Assembly: GCF_003010965.1 (NCBI RefSeq)
Contig: NZ_PGGM01000001.1
Span: 248,001-312,000, forward strand
Direction of reading: 5' to 3'
Origin: Phyllobacterium sophorae
GTDB lineage: Bacteria; Pseudomonadota; Alphaproteobacteria; Rhizobiales; Rhizobiaceae
Length of the DNA: 64,000 nt
Part shown: positions 8,715-17,925 of the stretch, in pieces
Layout: each line of letters starts with the position of its first letter
How positions within the stretch are numbered: position 1 is the first letter of the stretch
Notes under the pieces: model-generated
The model's database searches: none
Told to the model about the DNA's origin: nothing
The model's input: the letters and a program-made list of their open reading frames with translations, nothing else
Position numbers and translations under genes: made by a program

Positions 8715-9425
8715 ATGGCTCGCAACTCTGACGGCGCACTGGTCCTGTTTTCCGGCGGACAGGATTCCGCCACGTGCCTCGCCTGGGCGCTGTCGCGCTT
8801 CGACCGCGTCGAGACGGTGGGTTTCGACTATGGCCAGCGGCACCGGATTGAGCTCGAAGTGCGCGGCGAGTTCCGCAGCGCCATCACCAGACAGTTTCCG
8901 CAATGGGCAGCGCGTCTTGGCGACGACCACTTGCTGGATGCCGGCATTGTGGGGCAGCTCGGTGCTTCGGCCATGACCGACGACATCGCCATCGAAATGG
9001 CTGACAACGGCCTGCCCAATACCTTTGTACCTGGCCGCAATTTGCTGTTCTTCACGCTCGCTGGTGCGCTGGCCTATCGCCGTGGCCTGCGGGTAATCGT
9101 AGGCGGCATGTGCGAAACCGACTATTCGGGGTATCCCGATTGCCGCGATGACACGTTGAAAGCCCAGCAGGTTGCTCTGTCGCTTGGGCTGGACCGCCGC
9201 ATAACCATCGAAACGCCATTGATGTGGCTGGACAAGTCCGAGACCTTCGCGCTGGCACGGGAGCTCGGCGGCGGACCACTCCTCGACCTTATCGTCGAGC
9301 ATACACATACGTGCTATCTTGGCGATCGTTCCAAGCGCCATGCGTGGGGCTATGGCTGCGGTACGTGCCCAGCCTGCGAGCTGCGTTCCGCCGGTTGGGA
9401 AAAATTCAGGGCGGAGGCCGTATGA
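8715..9425 (+). CDS. queC: 7-cyano-7-deazaguanine synthase
   Basis: 236 residues. An ATP-dependent enzyme that converts 7-carboxy-7-deazaguanine to preQ0 in queuosine synthesis. The PP-loop [11 protein letters not shown] (about residues 11-21) and the zinc-binding cysteines [18 protein letters not shown] at the C-terminus are complete. It overlaps queE by the ATGA junction at 9422-9425, which couples their translation. No preQ1 riboswitch is apparent in the 80 bp upstream. Confidence 0.96.
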   Translation: MARNSDGALVLFSGGQDSATCLAWALSRFDRVETVGFDYGQRHRIELEVRGEFRSAITRQFPQWAARLGDDHLLDAGIVGQLGASAMTDDIAIEMADNGLPNTFVPGRNLLFFTLAGALAYRRGLRVIVGGMCETDYSGYPDCRDDTLKAQQVALSLGLDRRITIETPLMWLDKSETFALARELGGGPLLDLIVEHTHTCYLGDRSKRHAWGYGCGTCPACELRSAGWEKFRAEAV

Positions 9426-10081
9426 CCTACGCCGTCAAGGAAATCTATTTGACCCTTCAGGGCGAGGGCAACCATACCGGCCGCGCCGCCGTTTTCATGC
9501 GCTTTGCCGGATGCAACCTGTGGTCGGGGCTTGAACGCGACCGCGAAGAGGCGGTCTGCCGGTTCTGCGATACGGATTTCATCGGTGTGAACGGCCCGGG
9601 CGGCGGCAAGTTCAAGACCGCTGAAGCTCTGGCCGATGCAGTGGCTGCGCAATGGCCCGATACAGATAGATCGGGCGGCAAGCCCTATGTCATCTGCACC
9701 GGCGGTGAACCCCTGTTGCAGCTCGATGCGCCGCTGATTGAAGCGTTTCATGCGCACGGCTTCGAAGTGGGCGTCGAGACCAATGGCACCATTGCCGCGC
9801 CGGCCGGGCTTGACTGGATCTGCGTCTCGCCCAAGGCGACCGCGCCTCTGGTCCAAACCAGCGGCAACGAGCTCAAGCTGGTCTTCCCGCAAAAGGAAGC
9901 CGAGACGCATCCATCGCGTTTCGAGCAGCTTTCCTTCGAGCATTTCTATTTGCAACCTCTTGACGTCATCGGTGATCCGGCGCAAACCGCGTCGCATGTG
10001 GCATCTGCAGCGGCCTATTGCCTCGCCCATCCGCTTTGGCGGCTGAGCACGCAGACACATAAACTGATCGGCCTGCCGTAA
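9422..10081 (+). CDS. queE: 7-carboxy-7-deazaguanine synthase
   Basis: 219 residues. Radical SAM enzyme that contracts 6-carboxytetrahydropterin to 7-carboxy-7-deazaguanine. The start at 9422 overlaps the queC stop and gives the family N-terminus [14 protein letters not shown]. The cluster motif is the long form, a cysteine in AGCNLWSG, 14 residues, then CRFC, i.e. CX14CX2C as known for Burkholderia QueE rather than the short CX3CX2C. The substrate-side motifs [12 protein letters not shown] and EVGVETNGT are also present. The longer frame back to 9224 lies inside queC and is not used. Confidence 0.95.
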   Translation: MTYAVKEIYLTLQGEGNHTGRAAVFMRFAGCNLWSGLERDREEAVCRFCDTDFIGVNGPGGGKFKTAEALADAVAAQWPDTDRSGGKPYVICTGGEPLLQLDAPLIEAFHAHGFEVGVETNGTIAAPAGLDWICVSPKATAPLVQTSGNELKLVFPQKEAETHPSRFEQLSFEHFYLQPLDVIGDPAQTASHVASAAAYCLAHPLWRLSTQTHKLIGLP

Positions 10082-10101
10082 GCGCAGGCTGTTTGTTGAC
10101 C

Positions 10102-10144
10102 GCAATTCCGGACGCAAAACCGTTACACACTTTGCTGGAATTGC
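10102..10144 (+). promoter_or_regulatory. Inverted repeat in the queE-queD gap
   Basis: GCAATTCC (10102-10109) and GGAATTGC (10137-10144) are perfect inverted repeats 27 nt apart in the only sizeable gap of the que cluster (105 bp). A TTGACC element overlaps the left arm, so this may be an internal promoter with an operator, or a leader hairpin for queD-queF. Confidence 0.35.
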
Positions 10145-10186
10145 TTTAGCGGGCGCCTGTATTGCGCCAGAGCTGACGGAGCAATT

Positions 10187-10573
10187 ATGAGAATCTTCAA
10201 CGAATTTACGTTTGAAGCGGCACATCATCTGCCGCACATTTTCCCCGACGGACACGTCAATACCCGCCTGCACGGACACAGCTTCCGTGTGCGGGTGACG
10301 CTGGAAGGAAAACCCGATGGCAGGACTGGCCTTATTTCCGATCTCGGCGTCGTGAAAAGCGCATTCGACAGCGCGGTCGACCTGCTTGATCACCGGTATC
10401 TCAACGAAATCCAAGGGCTGGAAACGCCGACACTTGAGAACATTGCGATGTGGCTGTGGCGGCATTTTGCACCTGCTCTGCCCGGCTTGGCGGAAGTCGG
10501 CGTTTACCGTGATACTTGCGGCGAAGGCTGCGAATATCGAGGCGAGTTCGAGATAGAAAGGACAGCAGCATGA
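10187..10573 (+). CDS. queD: 6-carboxytetrahydropterin synthase
   Basis: 128 residues. QueD/PTPS family; makes 6-carboxytetrahydropterin from dihydroneopterin triphosphate, the step before QueE. The zinc-binding histidines are visible (EAAHHLPH and LHGHSFRV), with the late catalytic segment LDHRYLNEI and the glutamate of the [11 protein letters not shown] region. It has a GGAGCAATT ribosome binding site and overlaps queF by ATGA at 10570-10573. Confidence 0.95.
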   Translation: MRIFNEFTFEAAHHLPHIFPDGHVNTRLHGHSFRVRVTLEGKPDGRTGLISDLGVVKSAFDSAVDLLDHRYLNEIQGLETPTLENIAMWLWRHFAPALPGLAEVGVYRDTCGEGCEYRGEFEIERTAA

Positions 10574-11028
10574 GCCATTATGCAGAACAGGCAACGATGC
10601 TCGGCAAGGATGTAAAAATCCCGCAGCATCCCGACGAAGCCACTCTCGATGCTGTGCCGAACCCGCAGGCGGGGACATTGTTCCTTGCGCGCTTTGCGTG
10701 CCCGGAATTCACCTCGCTTTGCCCGGTCACCGGCCAGCCGGATTTCGGCCATCTGGTGATCGATTATGCTCCGGACCAGAGCCTGGTTGAATCCAAATCG
10801 CTGAAGTTGTTTCTTGGCAGCTTCCGCAATCACGGCGCCTTTCACGAGGATTGCACGGTCGGCATCGGCAAGCGCATCGTCGAGGCGGTCAAGCCCTTGT
10901 GGCTGCGCATTGGCGGCTACTGGTATCCGCGCGGCGGTATCCCGATCGATGTTTTCTGGCAGACCGGCCCGGTGCCGGAAGGTTTGTGGCTGCCGGACCA
11001 GGGCGTTCCGGCATATAGGGGGCGGTGA
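10570..11028 (+). CDS. queF: NADPH-dependent 7-cyano-7-deazaguanine reductase
   Basis: 152 residues, the short unimodular form. Reduces preQ0 to preQ1, a nitrile-to-amine reduction. The catalytic cysteine lies in [20 protein letters not shown], and the NADPH-side motif with glutamate and phenylalanine is present ([13 protein letters not shown]). The ATG at 10570 overlaps the queD stop. With queC, queE and queD this gives the full branch from dihydroneopterin triphosphate to preQ1; folE and tgt are not in the window. Transcription probably ends in the hairpin element that follows. Confidence 0.95.
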   Translation: MSHYAEQATMLGKDVKIPQHPDEATLDAVPNPQAGTLFLARFACPEFTSLCPVTGQPDFGHLVIDYAPDQSLVESKSLKLFLGSFRNHGAFHEDCTVGIGKRIVEAVKPLWLRIGGYWYPRGGIPIDVFWQTGPVPEGLWLPDQGVPAYRGR

Positions 11029-11056
11029 AGGGTTGGTGCTGGCGGCTGATGCCGGT

Positions 11057-11235
11057 TATCTCTCCCCTTGTGGGAGAGAAAGGATTTTGTTGAATTTAGC
11101 CCCTTTGCTAAATTCTTAGAAAATCCAAGTGAGGGGATTTGAACCCACAATACACTATCCCCTCTCTTGTGATTTCTAGCACTTAGCAGGGGCTAAGATG
11201 CTGAAATCACATTCTCCCCCTCAAGGGGGGAGATA
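11057..11235. repeat. Five-hairpin intergenic element, possible MITE/RIME
   Basis: This 179-bp block fills the gap between convergent queF and leuC. Its ends are near-perfect inverted repeats, TATCTCTCCCC (11057-11067) and GGGGGGAGATA (11225-11235), 10 of 11. Inside are five consecutive hairpins: 11059-11079 (8-bp stem), 11082-11126 (7-bp outer and 8-bp inner stem around AATTTAGC/GCTAAATT), 11131-11164 (8-bp stem GAGGGGAT/ATCCCCTC), 11169-11210 (18-bp stem with bulges) and 11213-11233 (8-bp stem). No reading frame. Likely a non-autonomous repeat that also serves as a bidirectional transcription end. Confidence 0.75.
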
Positions 11236-11242
11236 GAGAAGC

Positions 11243-12652
11243 TTACTTCCACTCTCTAATATCAACAAAATGTCCGGCAATTGCCGCAGCGGCTGCCATG
11301 GCTGGCGACACGAGATGCGTGCGGCCCTTGAAGCCCTGACGTCCTTCGAAATTACGGTTTGAGGTCGAGGCACAGCGTTCACCTGGCTTCAGGCGGTCAT
11401 CATTCATGGCAAGGCACATGGAGCAGCCAGGCTCACGCCAGTCGAATCCGGCTGCCTTGAAAATCTTGTCGAGACCTTCGGCTTCCGCCTGTTCCTTGAC
11501 GAGGCCTGACCCTGGAACGATCATCGCATCGACCGTTTCACTGACTTTACGGCCTTCAACGACCTTCGCGACTTCGCGCAAATCCTCGATACGGCCATTG
11601 GTACACGAACCGATAAAGACGCGGTCTAGCTTGATATCCGTGATCGGTGTGCCCGGCTTTAGTCCCATATAGTCGAGCGCACGCCACTTGGAGCTGCGTT
11701 TGGTCTCATCGGCGATGTCGTCCGGATTTGGCACTGCGCCGGTAACCGAGATCACATCCTCCGGGGAAGAGCCCCAGGAAACGATCGGCGGCAGGTCGGC
11801 AGCGTTCAAGACGACAATCTTGTCGAAATGCGCGCCTTCGTCGCTCTGCAGCGTCTTCCAATATTCAAGCGCCTGTTCAAAAGCTGCGCCTTTCGGCGCA
11901 CGGGGCTTGTCCTTGACATAGGCGTATGTCGTCTCGTCCGGAGCGATCAGACCGGCGCGCGCGCCGCCTTCGATCGACATGTTGCAAATGGTCATACGGC
12001 CTTCCATAGAAAGCGCGCGAATGGCTTCGCCAGCATATTCGATGACATAGCCGGTGCCGCCTGCGGTGCCGATCTCGCCGATAATGGCAAGGATGATGTC
12101 CTTGGCGGTCACGCCGGCCGGCAATACGCCATCGACACGCACCAGCATGTTCTTGGCCTTCGACTGGATCAGCGTCTGGGTCGCGAGAACGTGCTCGACT
12201 TCCGATGTGCCGATACCGTGCGCCAAGGCGCCGAAAGCGCCGTGCGTGGAGGTATGGCTGTCGCCGCAGACAATAGTCATGCCAGGCAGGGTAAAGCCCT
12301 GCTCCGGTCCGATGATGTGGACGATCCCCTGACGGATATCCTTCTCGGAATAATATTCGACCCCGAAATCCGCGGCATTCTTGGCGAGAGCCTCGACCTG
12401 AATGCGGCTTTCCTCATTCTTGATACCATTGACGCGGTCCGGCGAGGTCGGGACGTTGTGGTCAACGACCGCAAGCGTCTTTTCCGGATGGCGGACCTTG
12501 CGGCCGGCTACGCGCAAGCCTTCGAACGCCTGCGGGCTGGTCACTTCATGCACAAGATGACGATCAATATAGAGGAGGCACGTGCCGTCATCCTGCTGAT
12601 CGACCAGATGGTCATCCCATATCTTGTCATAGAGTGTACGTGGCGCAGTCAT
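11243..12652 (-). CDS. leuC: 3-isopropylmalate dehydratase large subunit
   Basis: 469 residues, the normal length. Aconitase-superfamily enzyme of leucine synthesis; works with LeuD, which is not in the window. The [4Fe-4S] ligands are visible in FIGSCTNGR and GCSMCLAMN, and the early motif [18 protein letters not shown] is standard. The ATG at 12652 has a GAGGAT ribosome binding site 8 nt upstream; the open frame upstream is leader sequence. A promoter with an overlapping palindrome lies about 310-340 bp upstream. Confidence 0.96.
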   Translation of the reverse strand: MTAPRTLYDKIWDDHLVDQQDDGTCLLYIDRHLVHEVTSPQAFEGLRVAGRKVRHPEKTLAVVDHNVPTSPDRVNGIKNEESRIQVEALAKNAADFGVEYYSEKDIRQGIVHIIGPEQGFTLPGMTIVCGDSHTSTHGAFGALAHGIGTSEVEHVLATQTLIQSKAKNMLVRVDGVLPAGVTAKDIILAIIGEIGTAGGTGYVIEYAGEAIRALSMEGRMTICNMSIEGGARAGLIAPDETTYAYVKDKPRAPKGAAFEQALEYWKTLQSDEGAHFDKIVVLNAADLPPIVSWGSSPEDVISVTGAVPNPDDIADETKRSSKWRALDYMGLKPGTPITDIKLDRVFIGSCTNGRIEDLREVAKVVEGRKVSETVDAMIVPGSGLVKEQAEAEGLDKIFKAAGFDWREPGCSMCLAMNDDRLKPGERCASTSNRNFEGRQGFKGRTHLVSPAMAAAAAIAGHFVDIREWK

Positions 12653-13046
12653 GGCGATATCCTCGGCACGGTGAGGTCGTACCCTCGTGAATAGGGTCGA
12701 AATGGTATGAGGCTTTTCGTTAGGATACGAGGAGCAGAGGCGATGGAAATGTTTATCCATTTTCGAGCCTTTGCGACAAAGTAGCCGGGCGAAAAGACCA
12801 TATCCTCCTGACGCCGAAACGGCTGCAAGCTGCAATGTCGAACCGTTCGGCCGGGGAGAAGACCCCGACCTTCACGCTTCTCCTCGCATCTTTTTGCCGT
12901 TTCAGGCGCCATTTCGATCCTCTCCACGAGTGTACGACCTAATGCTTTTCGATTATTTCGTGGACATATGCACTCGAGGTCCACTTACGTCAAGAAACAA
13001 GCGAAAAAAGTAATATTCCGGCGACAATGCGCCGCTGTTTCCTGGA
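12653..13046 (-). other. leuC leader region
   Basis: 394 bp without a supportable gene between leuC and the ABC permease. It holds the putative leuC promoter at 12960-12993, which leaves a leader of about 300 nt. I looked for a leucine-rich leader peptide with an attenuator and did not find a convincing one. A weak stem (CGGCG 13019-13023 with CGCCG 13030-13034), followed on the minus strand by a T-run near 13005, may end the permease transcript. Confidence 0.5.
12960..12993 (-). promoter_or_regulatory. Putative leuC promoter with overlapping palindrome
   Basis: On the minus strand, TTGACG (12988-12993) is followed after 18 nt by ATATGT (12964-12969), a plausible -35/-10 pair. The inverted repeat GTGGAC (12960-12965) / GTCCAC (12979-12984) covers the spacer and the -10, a classic position for a repressor site. 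Confidence 0.45.
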
Positions 13047-13862
13047 TCAACGGCGATTGAGACGGCGTTCCAGCCAGCGCAGCCCCAGCGACAGGCTGAT
13101 GGTCAGTACGAGGTATACATAAGCGACGACGGAATAGGTTTCAAAGAAGCGAAAGGAGCCGGAAGCATAGACCTTGCCCATCTGCGTCACGTCCACCACG
13201 CCAAGCACCGAGACGAGCGAGGAATCTTTCACCATCGAGATGAAATCATTGCCGTAGGGCGGCAGGATGATGCGGATCGCCTGGGGCATGACAATAAGGC
13301 GGAACCGCGGAAAGCGCTTCAATCCCAGTGCCTTTGCGGCCTCGATCTGGCCCAGGTCCACGGACTGGATGCCAGCGCGAAAAATTTCGGCGAGAAAGGC
13401 GGCATAGGCAAGCATCAATGCGATGATGGCGCGCCAGAGCAGGGAAAAATCACGAACCTGCAGCGGCTCGACAAAGCCCGCGCTTTGCAGAGGCTGCGTG
13501 ACGAAGTTCCACATCGCGATCACCGCCGGGGCGCCGACAAAGGCAATGTAGAACAGCAGCACAAGCAATGGGATGCCGCGCACGATCTCGACATAGAAGC
13601 GGGCGATCTGTCTAACGGCAATATGGTCTGAGAGGCTCATCACCGCCAGCAGCAGTCCAAGTGCCGACGCCAGGAGGAACGCAAGAAGCGAGACCCACAC
13701 CGTGATCCAGATACCCTGCGATACCGTGGAGAAGACCTGTCCATAGATGGGGCTGACGAGGATGGCGGCGCCCAGCACAACGGCGATCGCCACCGCGACG
13801 AGCAGCCACCACGGGAAGTCCTTCTTCTCGGAAGATCCCCGGTTCTGAGTGTTATCCGACAC
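13047..13862 (-). CDS. Polar amino acid ABC transporter permease
   Basis: 271 residues from the GTG at 13862, which has an AGCGGA ribosome binding site and follows the binding-protein stop by 8 nt; another GTG at 13901 would overlap that gene. HisM/GlnP-type inner-membrane permease: hydrophobic spans, the early motif GIWITVWVSLLAFLLA, and the EAA loop EAAKALGLKRFPRF with VMPQA, which contacts the ATPase. Only the binding protein and this permease are here; no ATP-binding gene follows, so the ATPase must come from elsewhere. Confidence 0.88.
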   Translation of the reverse strand: MSDNTQNRGSSEKKDFPWWLLVAVAIAVVLGAAILVSPIYGQVFSTVSQGIWITVWVSLLAFLLASALGLLLAVMSLSDHIAVRQIARFYVEIVRGIPLLVLLFYIAFVGAPAVIAMWNFVTQPLQSAGFVEPLQVRDFSLLWRAIIALMLAYAAFLAEIFRAGIQSVDLGQIEAAKALGLKRFPRFRLIVMPQAIRIILPPYGNDFISMVKDSSLVSVLGVVDVTQMGKVYASGSFRFFETYSVVAYVYLVLTISLSLGLRWLERRLNRR

Positions 13863-13870
13863 TGTTCCGC

Positions 13871-14665
13871 TTACTGGCCGAGCTTGTAGTCGAGAAACCA
13901 CTTCTCGTTGAGCGCGTCGAACGTTCCGTCTGCCTTTAAAGCCGCAATCGCCGCATTGACCGGAGCGACGAGCTCCGAACCCTTGGGGAAAATGAAGCCG
14001 AAATCCTCAGCGCCGAGAGGTCCGCCGATCAGCTTCAAGGCACCCCCCGACGCATCGACGTAACCCTTGCCAGCCGTGCTGTCGGTCAGCACAAGGTCGA
14101 CATCGCCAGTCTTCAGCGCCTGGATCGTAGCACCGAAGGTTTCAAACAGCTTGATACGTGGATTCTGTTCATTGCCGTCGAGGACATTGTAGACGGCGAC
14201 ATAGAAATTGGTCGTGCCCGGCTGCGCGCCGACAAGTGCATCCTTCGTGTCGGCAAAGCTCTTCGGATCGGTGAACCGTTTCTCGTCACTGCGCACCAGC
14301 ATGAACTGTTCCGAGCGCATGTATGGTTCCGAGAAATCGACCTTCTGCTTGCGCTCATCATTGATGGTGATACCGGTCATGCCGATCTGATACTGATTAT
14401 CGGAAACGGCCTGAATCATCGCATCCCAGCTCGTATTCAGGTACTCGACCTTGAAGTTCAGCCGCTTGGCGATCTCGTTCATCGCATCATATTCCCAGCC
14501 GACAGGCTTGCTGGTCTTCGGATCGACGAATTGCAGGGGTGGATAGGCGTTTTCCGTCACCACGGTAACTTGTTTCCCCCCGAGATCAGGCAGGTCGGCA
14601 GCCGATGCGGAAAATGGCGCCATGGCGAGCAAAAGTCCCGCCAAAAGAAAGGATCGCAAGTTCAT
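13871..14665 (-). CDS. Amino acid ABC transporter substrate-binding protein
   Basis: 264 residues. Periplasmic HisJ/ArtJ-type (SBP family 3) protein. The start at 14665 gives a clean signal peptide ([20 protein letters not shown], cleavage near ASA-A) and has a GGGGTTGAG site; the frame upstream of it is less likely. Family features include [25 protein letters not shown] and [20 protein letters not shown]. The ligand is probably a polar amino acid, not determinable here. It is probably co-transcribed with the permease. Confidence 0.9.
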   Translation of the reverse strand: MNLRSFLLAGLLLAMAPFSASAADLPDLGGKQVTVVTENAYPPLQFVDPKTSKPVGWEYDAMNEIAKRLNFKVEYLNTSWDAMIQAVSDNQYQIGMTGITINDERKQKVDFSEPYMRSEQFMLVRSDEKRFTDPKSFADTKDALVGAQPGTTNFYVAVYNVLDGNEQNPRIKLFETFGATIQALKTGDVDLVLTDSTAGKGYVDASGGALKLIGGPLGAEDFGFIFPKGSELVAPVNAAIAALKADGTFDALNEKWFLDYKLGQ

Positions 14666-14787
14666 CTCAACCCCCTGTCGCATGTTTGCGTCGAAAACAG
14701 ATTTCACCTTGTCACCCGCACGTCAATCCCCGCAAGCATGTCTGTACCCTCGATGCCTGCAGGCGGAGAAGATTTTCGCGTCACAAA

Positions 14788-14818
14788 CAAAAAAGGCGGT
14801 CCGAAGACCGCCTTTTCA
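14788..14818 (-). terminator. Rho-independent terminator of rplS
   Basis: An 11-bp perfect stem (AAAAGGCGGTC 14791-14801, loop CGAA, GACCGCCTTTT 14806-14816) followed on the minus strand by TTTTTTGTTTGT. It lies about 20 nt after the rplS stop codon. Confidence 0.9.
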
Positions 14819-14837
14819 AAATTGTCAGGAACCGCGC

Positions 14838-15290
14838 TTATTCAGCGGCAGGTGCCTTGGCAACCGTTGCTTCCGTTACCGTCTCGGCAGCGCCGGTGGC
14901 CGGTACAGCAGTCTTGTTCTTGCGGTTGTCTTTCTTCTCGACAATGCGGGCTGCCTTGCCGGTGAGGCCGCGCAGGTAGTAGAGTTTCGCACGGCGAACC
15001 TTGCCGCGCCGGACGATTTCCACGCCTTCAACCAGTGGTGAAATGATCGGGAATACGCGTTCGACACCTTCACCGTAGGAAATCTTGCGAACCGTGAAGT
15101 TCTCGTTGATGCCAGCGCCGTTACGGGCAATGCAAACGCCTTCATAAGCCTGAACGCGGGTACGGGTACCTTCCGTCACGCGGACGTTGACACGAACCGT
15201 GTCGCCTGGGCGGAAATCCGGAAGTGTGCGCTTTGCTTCGATTTTTGCTCTCTGCTCGAGATCGAGCTGACGAATAATCTCGACGGTCAT
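14838..15290 (-). CDS. rplS: 50S ribosomal protein L19
   Basis: 150 residues. Large-subunit protein at the 30S-50S interface. The L19 core is unmistakable ([73 protein letters not shown]), with an Ala/Thr-rich C-terminal tail usual in Rhizobiales. I chose the ATG at 15290 because an AAGGA site lies 8 nt upstream; the ATG at 15299 would sit too close to it. It follows trmD after about 200 bp and ends in a strong terminator. Confidence 0.96.
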   Translation of the reverse strand: MTVEIIRQLDLEQRAKIEAKRTLPDFRPGDTVRVNVRVTEGTRTRVQAYEGVCIARNGAGINENFTVRKISYGEGVERVFPIISPLVEGVEIVRRGKVRRAKLYYLRGLTGKAARIVEKKDNRKNKTAVPATGAAETVTEATVAKAPAAE

Positions 15291-15494
15291 CGTCTTCATC
15301 CTTTTCTTGTCTTCTCGAACAGTCAGAGCGTTCAGCACTAGAAACACAGCGGCTTGGCCGCATTTCTATGCCTCTGATGAGGCAGGAGCGAATTCACCAT
15401 TCATTGATTAATGGATTCGGGTTTTCCCGAGTTGGCGGGCAAATACACCATAAAAGCCGGTTTGTCACCTCTGACAGCGATTCTTTTTGCTTGT

Positions 15495-16205
15495 CTATTT
15501 TTTTGAAGGCACGTTGTGGGCGTTCCAAAGATCGGGCCGCCGTTCCCGCGTCAGCCGTTCGGCCTCCCCACGACGCCACTTGTCGATCGCCCCGTGATTG
15601 CCGGACAAAAGCACGTCCGGAATCCGGCGGCCTTCCCACTCCTGCGGCTTGGTATAGTGCGGGTGTTCGAGCAGGCCAGTTTCAAAGCTCTCGGTTTCAC
15701 CGGACATGGCATTACCCATGACACCGGGTAGCAGTCTGACAATCGCATCAAGAACGACAATTGCAGCGGTCTCTCCGCCGGAAAGGACATAATCGCCGAT
15801 CGACACTTCTTCAAAATCCCGGGCCTCGATCAGCCGCTCGTCCACCCCTTCGAAACGGCCGCAAAGCAGGATAACGCCAGGACCGGCCGCCAGCTCGCGC
15901 ACCCGTGCCTGCGTGAGCGGCTTGCCGCGCGGGCTCATGAACAGTTTTGGCCGCAGATCCGCCACATGATCCACAGCGCGTGCCAGAACATCCGGCTTCA
16001 TCACCATGCCCGCGCCGCCGCCAGCCGGTGTATCGTCAACCATACGGTGCCTGTCGGTAGCAAAATCGCGAATCTGCACTGTTTGCAGCGACCACGCGCC
16101 GTCCTGCAATGCCTTTCCTGCGAGTGACACGCCAAGCGGGCCCGGAAACATTTCCGGATAGAGCGTCAGCACAGTGGCGCGAAAGCCCCCCTCTCCCGCC
16201 GTCAT
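15495..16205 (-). CDS. trmD: tRNA (guanine-N1)-methyltransferase
   Basis: 236 residues. Methylates G37 of tRNAs next to the anticodon, which prevents frameshifting; SPOUT fold with a trefoil knot. Family motifs include [41 protein letters not shown] and [14 protein letters not shown]. The start overlaps the rimM stop by ATGA at 16202-16205. The order rimM-trmD-rplS is the standard one, but rpsP is not next to rimM here. Confidence 0.97.
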   Translation of the reverse strand: MTAGEGGFRATVLTLYPEMFPGPLGVSLAGKALQDGAWSLQTVQIRDFATDRHRMVDDTPAGGGAGMVMKPDVLARAVDHVADLRPKLFMSPRGKPLTQARVRELAAGPGVILLCGRFEGVDERLIEARDFEEVSIGDYVLSGGETAAIVVLDAIVRLLPGVMGNAMSGETESFETGLLEHPHYTKPQEWEGRRIPDVLLSGNHGAIDKWRRGEAERLTRERRPDLWNAHNVPSKK

Positions 16206-16783
16206 GACTGCTTTTTCCCGTCGCCTTCACCGCCGAGCTGGCGGCGGCGTTCCTCGTCCTCATTCTCATCGGGAATGAGACCAGCTGCTACAGGATCGAT
16301 GACGATGTGACCAGCCTTGACGTCGACCTGTGGCACCGCAGCCAGCGTGAACGGTATCAGCATGGGACGTTTGCCGGGAATGGTCAGCTCCAGAAGGTCA
16401 CCACCGCCGAAGTCGAACATAGCCGATACTTTGCCGTGCTTTTTGCCTTCCGCATCGATTGCCTCCAGGCCGATCAGGTCGGAATGGTAATATTCGTCCT
16501 CGTCCAGGTCCTGAGGCAATTGCGAACGGTCAATAAACAGGGTCGTGCCATTCAGCGCCTCGGCCATATTGCGGTCATTCACGCCGCGGAAACGCACGAC
16601 GACAACAGTTTTGGCCGGACGTATGTCCAGAACCTCGAAAGCCCTGCCGGTCACATCATAAAGCGGACCATAGTCGGCAAGTGCCATCGGGTCGCCGGTG
16701 AAGGCTTTCACGCGCAATTCACCGCGTGTTCCGTGTGCCGCACCGATCACCGCCAACTGAACCGGATCATTCAACATTGCCAT
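16202..16783 (-). CDS. rimM: Ribosome maturation factor RimM
   Basis: 193 residues. Binds S19 and helps mature the 30S head. The N-terminal RimM domain starts [20 protein letters not shown]; the PRC-barrel domain has [15 protein letters not shown] and [14 protein letters not shown]. The tail is acidic and then basic ([11 protein letters not shown]). I chose the ATG at 16783, which has GGAAG 5 nt upstream; an ATG at 16795 would add four residues and overlap that site. Divergent from xerC. Confidence 0.94.
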   Translation of the reverse strand: MAMLNDPVQLAVIGAAHGTRGELRVKAFTGDPMALADYGPLYDVTGRAFEVLDIRPAKTVVVVRFRGVNDRNMAEALNGTTLFIDRSQLPQDLDEDEYYHSDLIGLEAIDAEGKKHGKVSAMFDFGGGDLLELTIPGKRPMLIPFTLAAVPQVDVKAGHIVIDPVAAGLIPDENEDEERRRQLGGEGDGKKQS

Positions 16784-16904
16784 GGCATCTTCCATTTTTT
16801 CGCATCAGCCCGAATTAGAGCAAACCTCGAGCAAAACCAAGGCTGAAACGACTCCGTAAGGAGTCCTGTGTCAGGGTTGCGTCATAAAATCGAGGAGCGA
16901 CGCC

Positions 16905-17861
16905 ATGGGCGCCCAGCCGCAAACCGAAGAATTTCTGGTTTCCGCCAGAGCCGACCTGATTGACGCACGTGAAAATTGGCTGAAATCCCTGAAGAACACG
17001 CGACGGCTGGCGGCGAACACACTGGAGGCCTATGAGCGCGACACGCGTCAGTTCTTTCAGTTCCTCACCGGCCATCTGGGCGAGCCGCCGGCGCTGAAGG
17101 ACGTGGCGACACTGCGCATTGCCGACCTTCGCTCGTTCCTGGCCCGCCGCCGCAATGATGGTGCCGGAGCTCGCACGCTTGGGCGCGGACTTGCGGGCAT
17201 ACGCTCCTTCCTGCGTCATCTGGAAAAGCAGGGCATGGCCAATGCCGCTCCGTCGATCGCCATGCGCGCGCCGCGCCAGCCGAAATCCCTGCCGAAGCCA
17301 CTGACCGTGATCGATGCACGCCGCGTAGTCGAAACTGGCGAACAGCTCAACGAAGAGCCATGGATCGCCGCCCGCAATGCCGCCGTGCTGACGTTGCTCT
17401 ACGGCTGCGGTTTGCGCATTTCCGAAGCGCTCGGCCTCGATGGCGGGGCATTGACCGATCCCAATGCACGCTCCATTCCCATTACCGGCAAGGGCGGAAA
17501 AACCCGCATGGTACCCCTTCTGCCGATCGTGCATCGTGTTGTCGCGGAATATCGCAAACTCTGCCCCTATGCGCTGGAAGAGGGCAAACCGCTGTTTCGC
17601 GGCGCACGCGGCGGCGAGCTGCACCCGGCCATCATCCAGCGTGACATGCAGAAGATGCGCGGCGCGCTTGGCCTGCCGGATACGGCGACGCCGCATGCGC
17701 TGCGGCATTCCTTCGCCACGCACCTGCTCGGCCGTGGCGGTGACCTGCGCACCATTCAGGAATTGCTCGGCCACGCCAGCCTGTCGACGACACAGGTCTA
17801 TACCGGCGTCGATACGCAACGGTTGCTGGAAATATACGACAAGGCGCATCCCCGCGCCTGA
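16905..17861 (+). CDS. xerC: Tyrosine recombinase XerC
   Basis: 318 residues. Site-specific recombinase that resolves chromosome dimers at dif together with XerD. The N-terminal SAM-like DNA-binding domain (AANTLEAYERDTRQFFQFL) is followed by the catalytic domain with R (GCGLRISEALGL), K (TGKGGKTRMVP), H-x-x-R (HALRHSF), H (LLGHASLS) and Y (TTQVYTGVD). I name it XerC rather than XerD from its overall likeness and from its place next to the lpd/suc block; it is a housekeeping gene, not part of an island. A small hairpin (16850-16865) lies in its leader. Confidence 0.87.
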   Translation: MGAQPQTEEFLVSARADLIDARENWLKSLKNTRRLAANTLEAYERDTRQFFQFLTGHLGEPPALKDVATLRIADLRSFLARRRNDGAGARTLGRGLAGIRSFLRHLEKQGMANAAPSIAMRAPRQPKSLPKPLTVIDARRVVETGEQLNEEPWIAARNAAVLTLLYGCGLRISEALGLDGGALTDPNARSIPITGKGGKTRMVPLLPIVHRVVAEYRKLCPYALEEGKPLFRGARGGELHPAIIQRDMQKMRGALGLPDTATPHALRHSFATHLLGRGGDLRTIQELLGHASLSTTQVYTGVDTQRLLEIYDKAHPRA

Positions 17862-17925
17862 AAACAGACAATTTACGCGTAGAGATTAACGCTTTTTCCA
17901 AGAGCACACGGATAGAACGTAAGGT

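Noticed and set aside
9350-10678. 442-codon open frame on the minus strand across queC to queF
   Set aside because: It runs antisense across four recognised genes and their junctions, which marks it as a by-product of high GC content.
11131-11164. Sequence with GATTTGAACCC that recalls a tRNA T-arm
   Set aside because: No acceptor, D or anticodon arm can be folded around it; it is one of five hairpins of the intergenic element.
12653-12960. Leucine leader peptide with attenuator for leuC
   Set aside because: No short frame with a run of leucine codons and no pair of competing hairpins with a T-tract was found.
13019-13034. Terminator after the ABC permease
   Set aside because: Only a 5-bp stem and the T-run is about 9 nt away; too weak to list as its own feature.
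16905-17861. Tyrosine recombinase as a sign of a mobile island
   Set aside because: It has XerC features, normal housekeeping neighbours, no attachment repeats and no tRNA.
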